DNA from: Tridacna crocea
Taxonomy: Eukaryota; Mollusca; Bivalvia; Cardiida; Cardiidae
Direction: 5' to 3'
NCBI GenBank assembly: GCA_943736015.1
Contig: OX031059.1
Location: 18,042,001-18,106,000, forward strand
Length of the DNA: 64,000 bases
The notes below the pieces were generated by a model. It was given only the letters and a program-made list of their open reading frames with translations, was not told where the DNA came from and did no database searches. Numbering within the stretch: position 1 is the stretch's first letter; the number at the start of each line of letters is the position of its first letter. Shown one piece after another: positions 63,700 to 64,000 of this stretch. The translations under genes were made by a program, and so were the position numbers.

Positions 63700-64000
63700 T
63701 CTGCTGAATCTTCAGAAAACAACAAAATTTTTTCCTCAACCAAATTGAAAGTATTTGTAGACAACACCATAATTTGATAAATGAAGTTAAAATGATTTCT
63801 GGCTAAGACAGGATAGAAAACATTAAGGGAAATGGAGAAAATGCTGGTTACAAGCATTTTCTCCTTTTTCCACATTATTTTCAAAATCCTTCTTTCTCAG
63901 AGTTGTCAAAACTTGTGATTGTGTGGTAAAGGTTTTAAGGGCATATTAAAATCTGTGGTAAAAGATTATTCTTTTCTCATAACCAGTTACCACACAATCC
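63700..64000. mobile_element. TTAA foldback MITEs at the window edge
   Basis: About 63710-63935 (diverged A; stem CATTAAGGGAAATGGAGAAAATGCTGG; tip GGTTACAAG) and the start of another copy at 63983 (ccagttaccacacaatcc) cut by the window end. Confidence 0.75.

Noticed and set aside
63378..63884. A 168-codon continuous minus-strand protein
   Set aside because: Only 63450-63637 is bounded by good splice sites and coiled-coil-gene phase; the flanks translate intron and MITE sequence.
539..64000. CRISPR-like array of regularly spaced palindromic repeats
   Set aside because: The repeat units are ~225-bp transposons with TTAA ends, irregular spacing, both orientations, and the genome is eukaryotic.

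Overview
This window is animal nuclear DNA: AT-rich, split genes, long introns packed with interspersed repeats. The repeat types (degenerate foldbacks ending in motifs like 'catgcattaagcccc...', the AGCTCACCTGAGCAC-type elements with internal tandem arrays, tRNA-like SINEs) are, to my knowledge, typical of molluscs. I infer a bivalve, probably heterodont; the species cannot be named from sequence alone.

Two genes are supported, pointing towards each other. On the plus strand, seven exons (15093-28655) encode the last 424 residues of a dystrobrevin, a cytoplasmic partner of dystrophin: the paired coiled coils, a Ser/Thr/Pro-rich linker, the conserved NLRNDLL...MSSLVREL motif, a second helical segment and an acidic tail with three RTDDE repeats. 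The EF-hand and ZZ parts were not found and should lie upstream of 15093. On the minus strand, nine exons (63637 down to 47975) encode the last ~349 residues of a coiled-coil protein with a very acidic C-terminus; I do not recognise the family. All exon junctions in both models keep the reading frame. About 19 kb between the two stop codons has no gene that I can support.

Most of the rest is repeats. The dominant family is a ~225-bp foldback MITE with TTAA ends and a ~64-bp near-perfect central palindrome; by eye I count roughly 130 copies and fragments, about 40% of the window. Its three subfamilies differ by paired changes in the two arms of the stem. Other elements are four ~1.5-1.8 kb AGCTCACC elements (two inserted in the same place in the MITE stem), a 5'-truncated non-LTR retrotransposon with two stop codons (25278-28077), a Mutator-like 396-bp element with a 9-bp duplication (14009-14404), a ~200-bp foldback family, a GATCAGACTGCA palindrome family, a 548-bp TIR element with an inverted relative, tRNA-like SINEs and several tandem duplications.

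The most striking object is at 9251-9782: a 532-bp miniature LTR retrotransposon (TRIM). It has two 208-bp LTRs with two differences, an 18-nt primer-binding site matching the tRNA-Pro 3' end, a 116-bp non-coding interior, a polypurine tract and a 4-bp target duplication, and it sits inside the stem of one of the MITEs. Each LTR carries a tRNA-like segment with pol III A- and B-box motifs. An older relative lies at 40237-40499.
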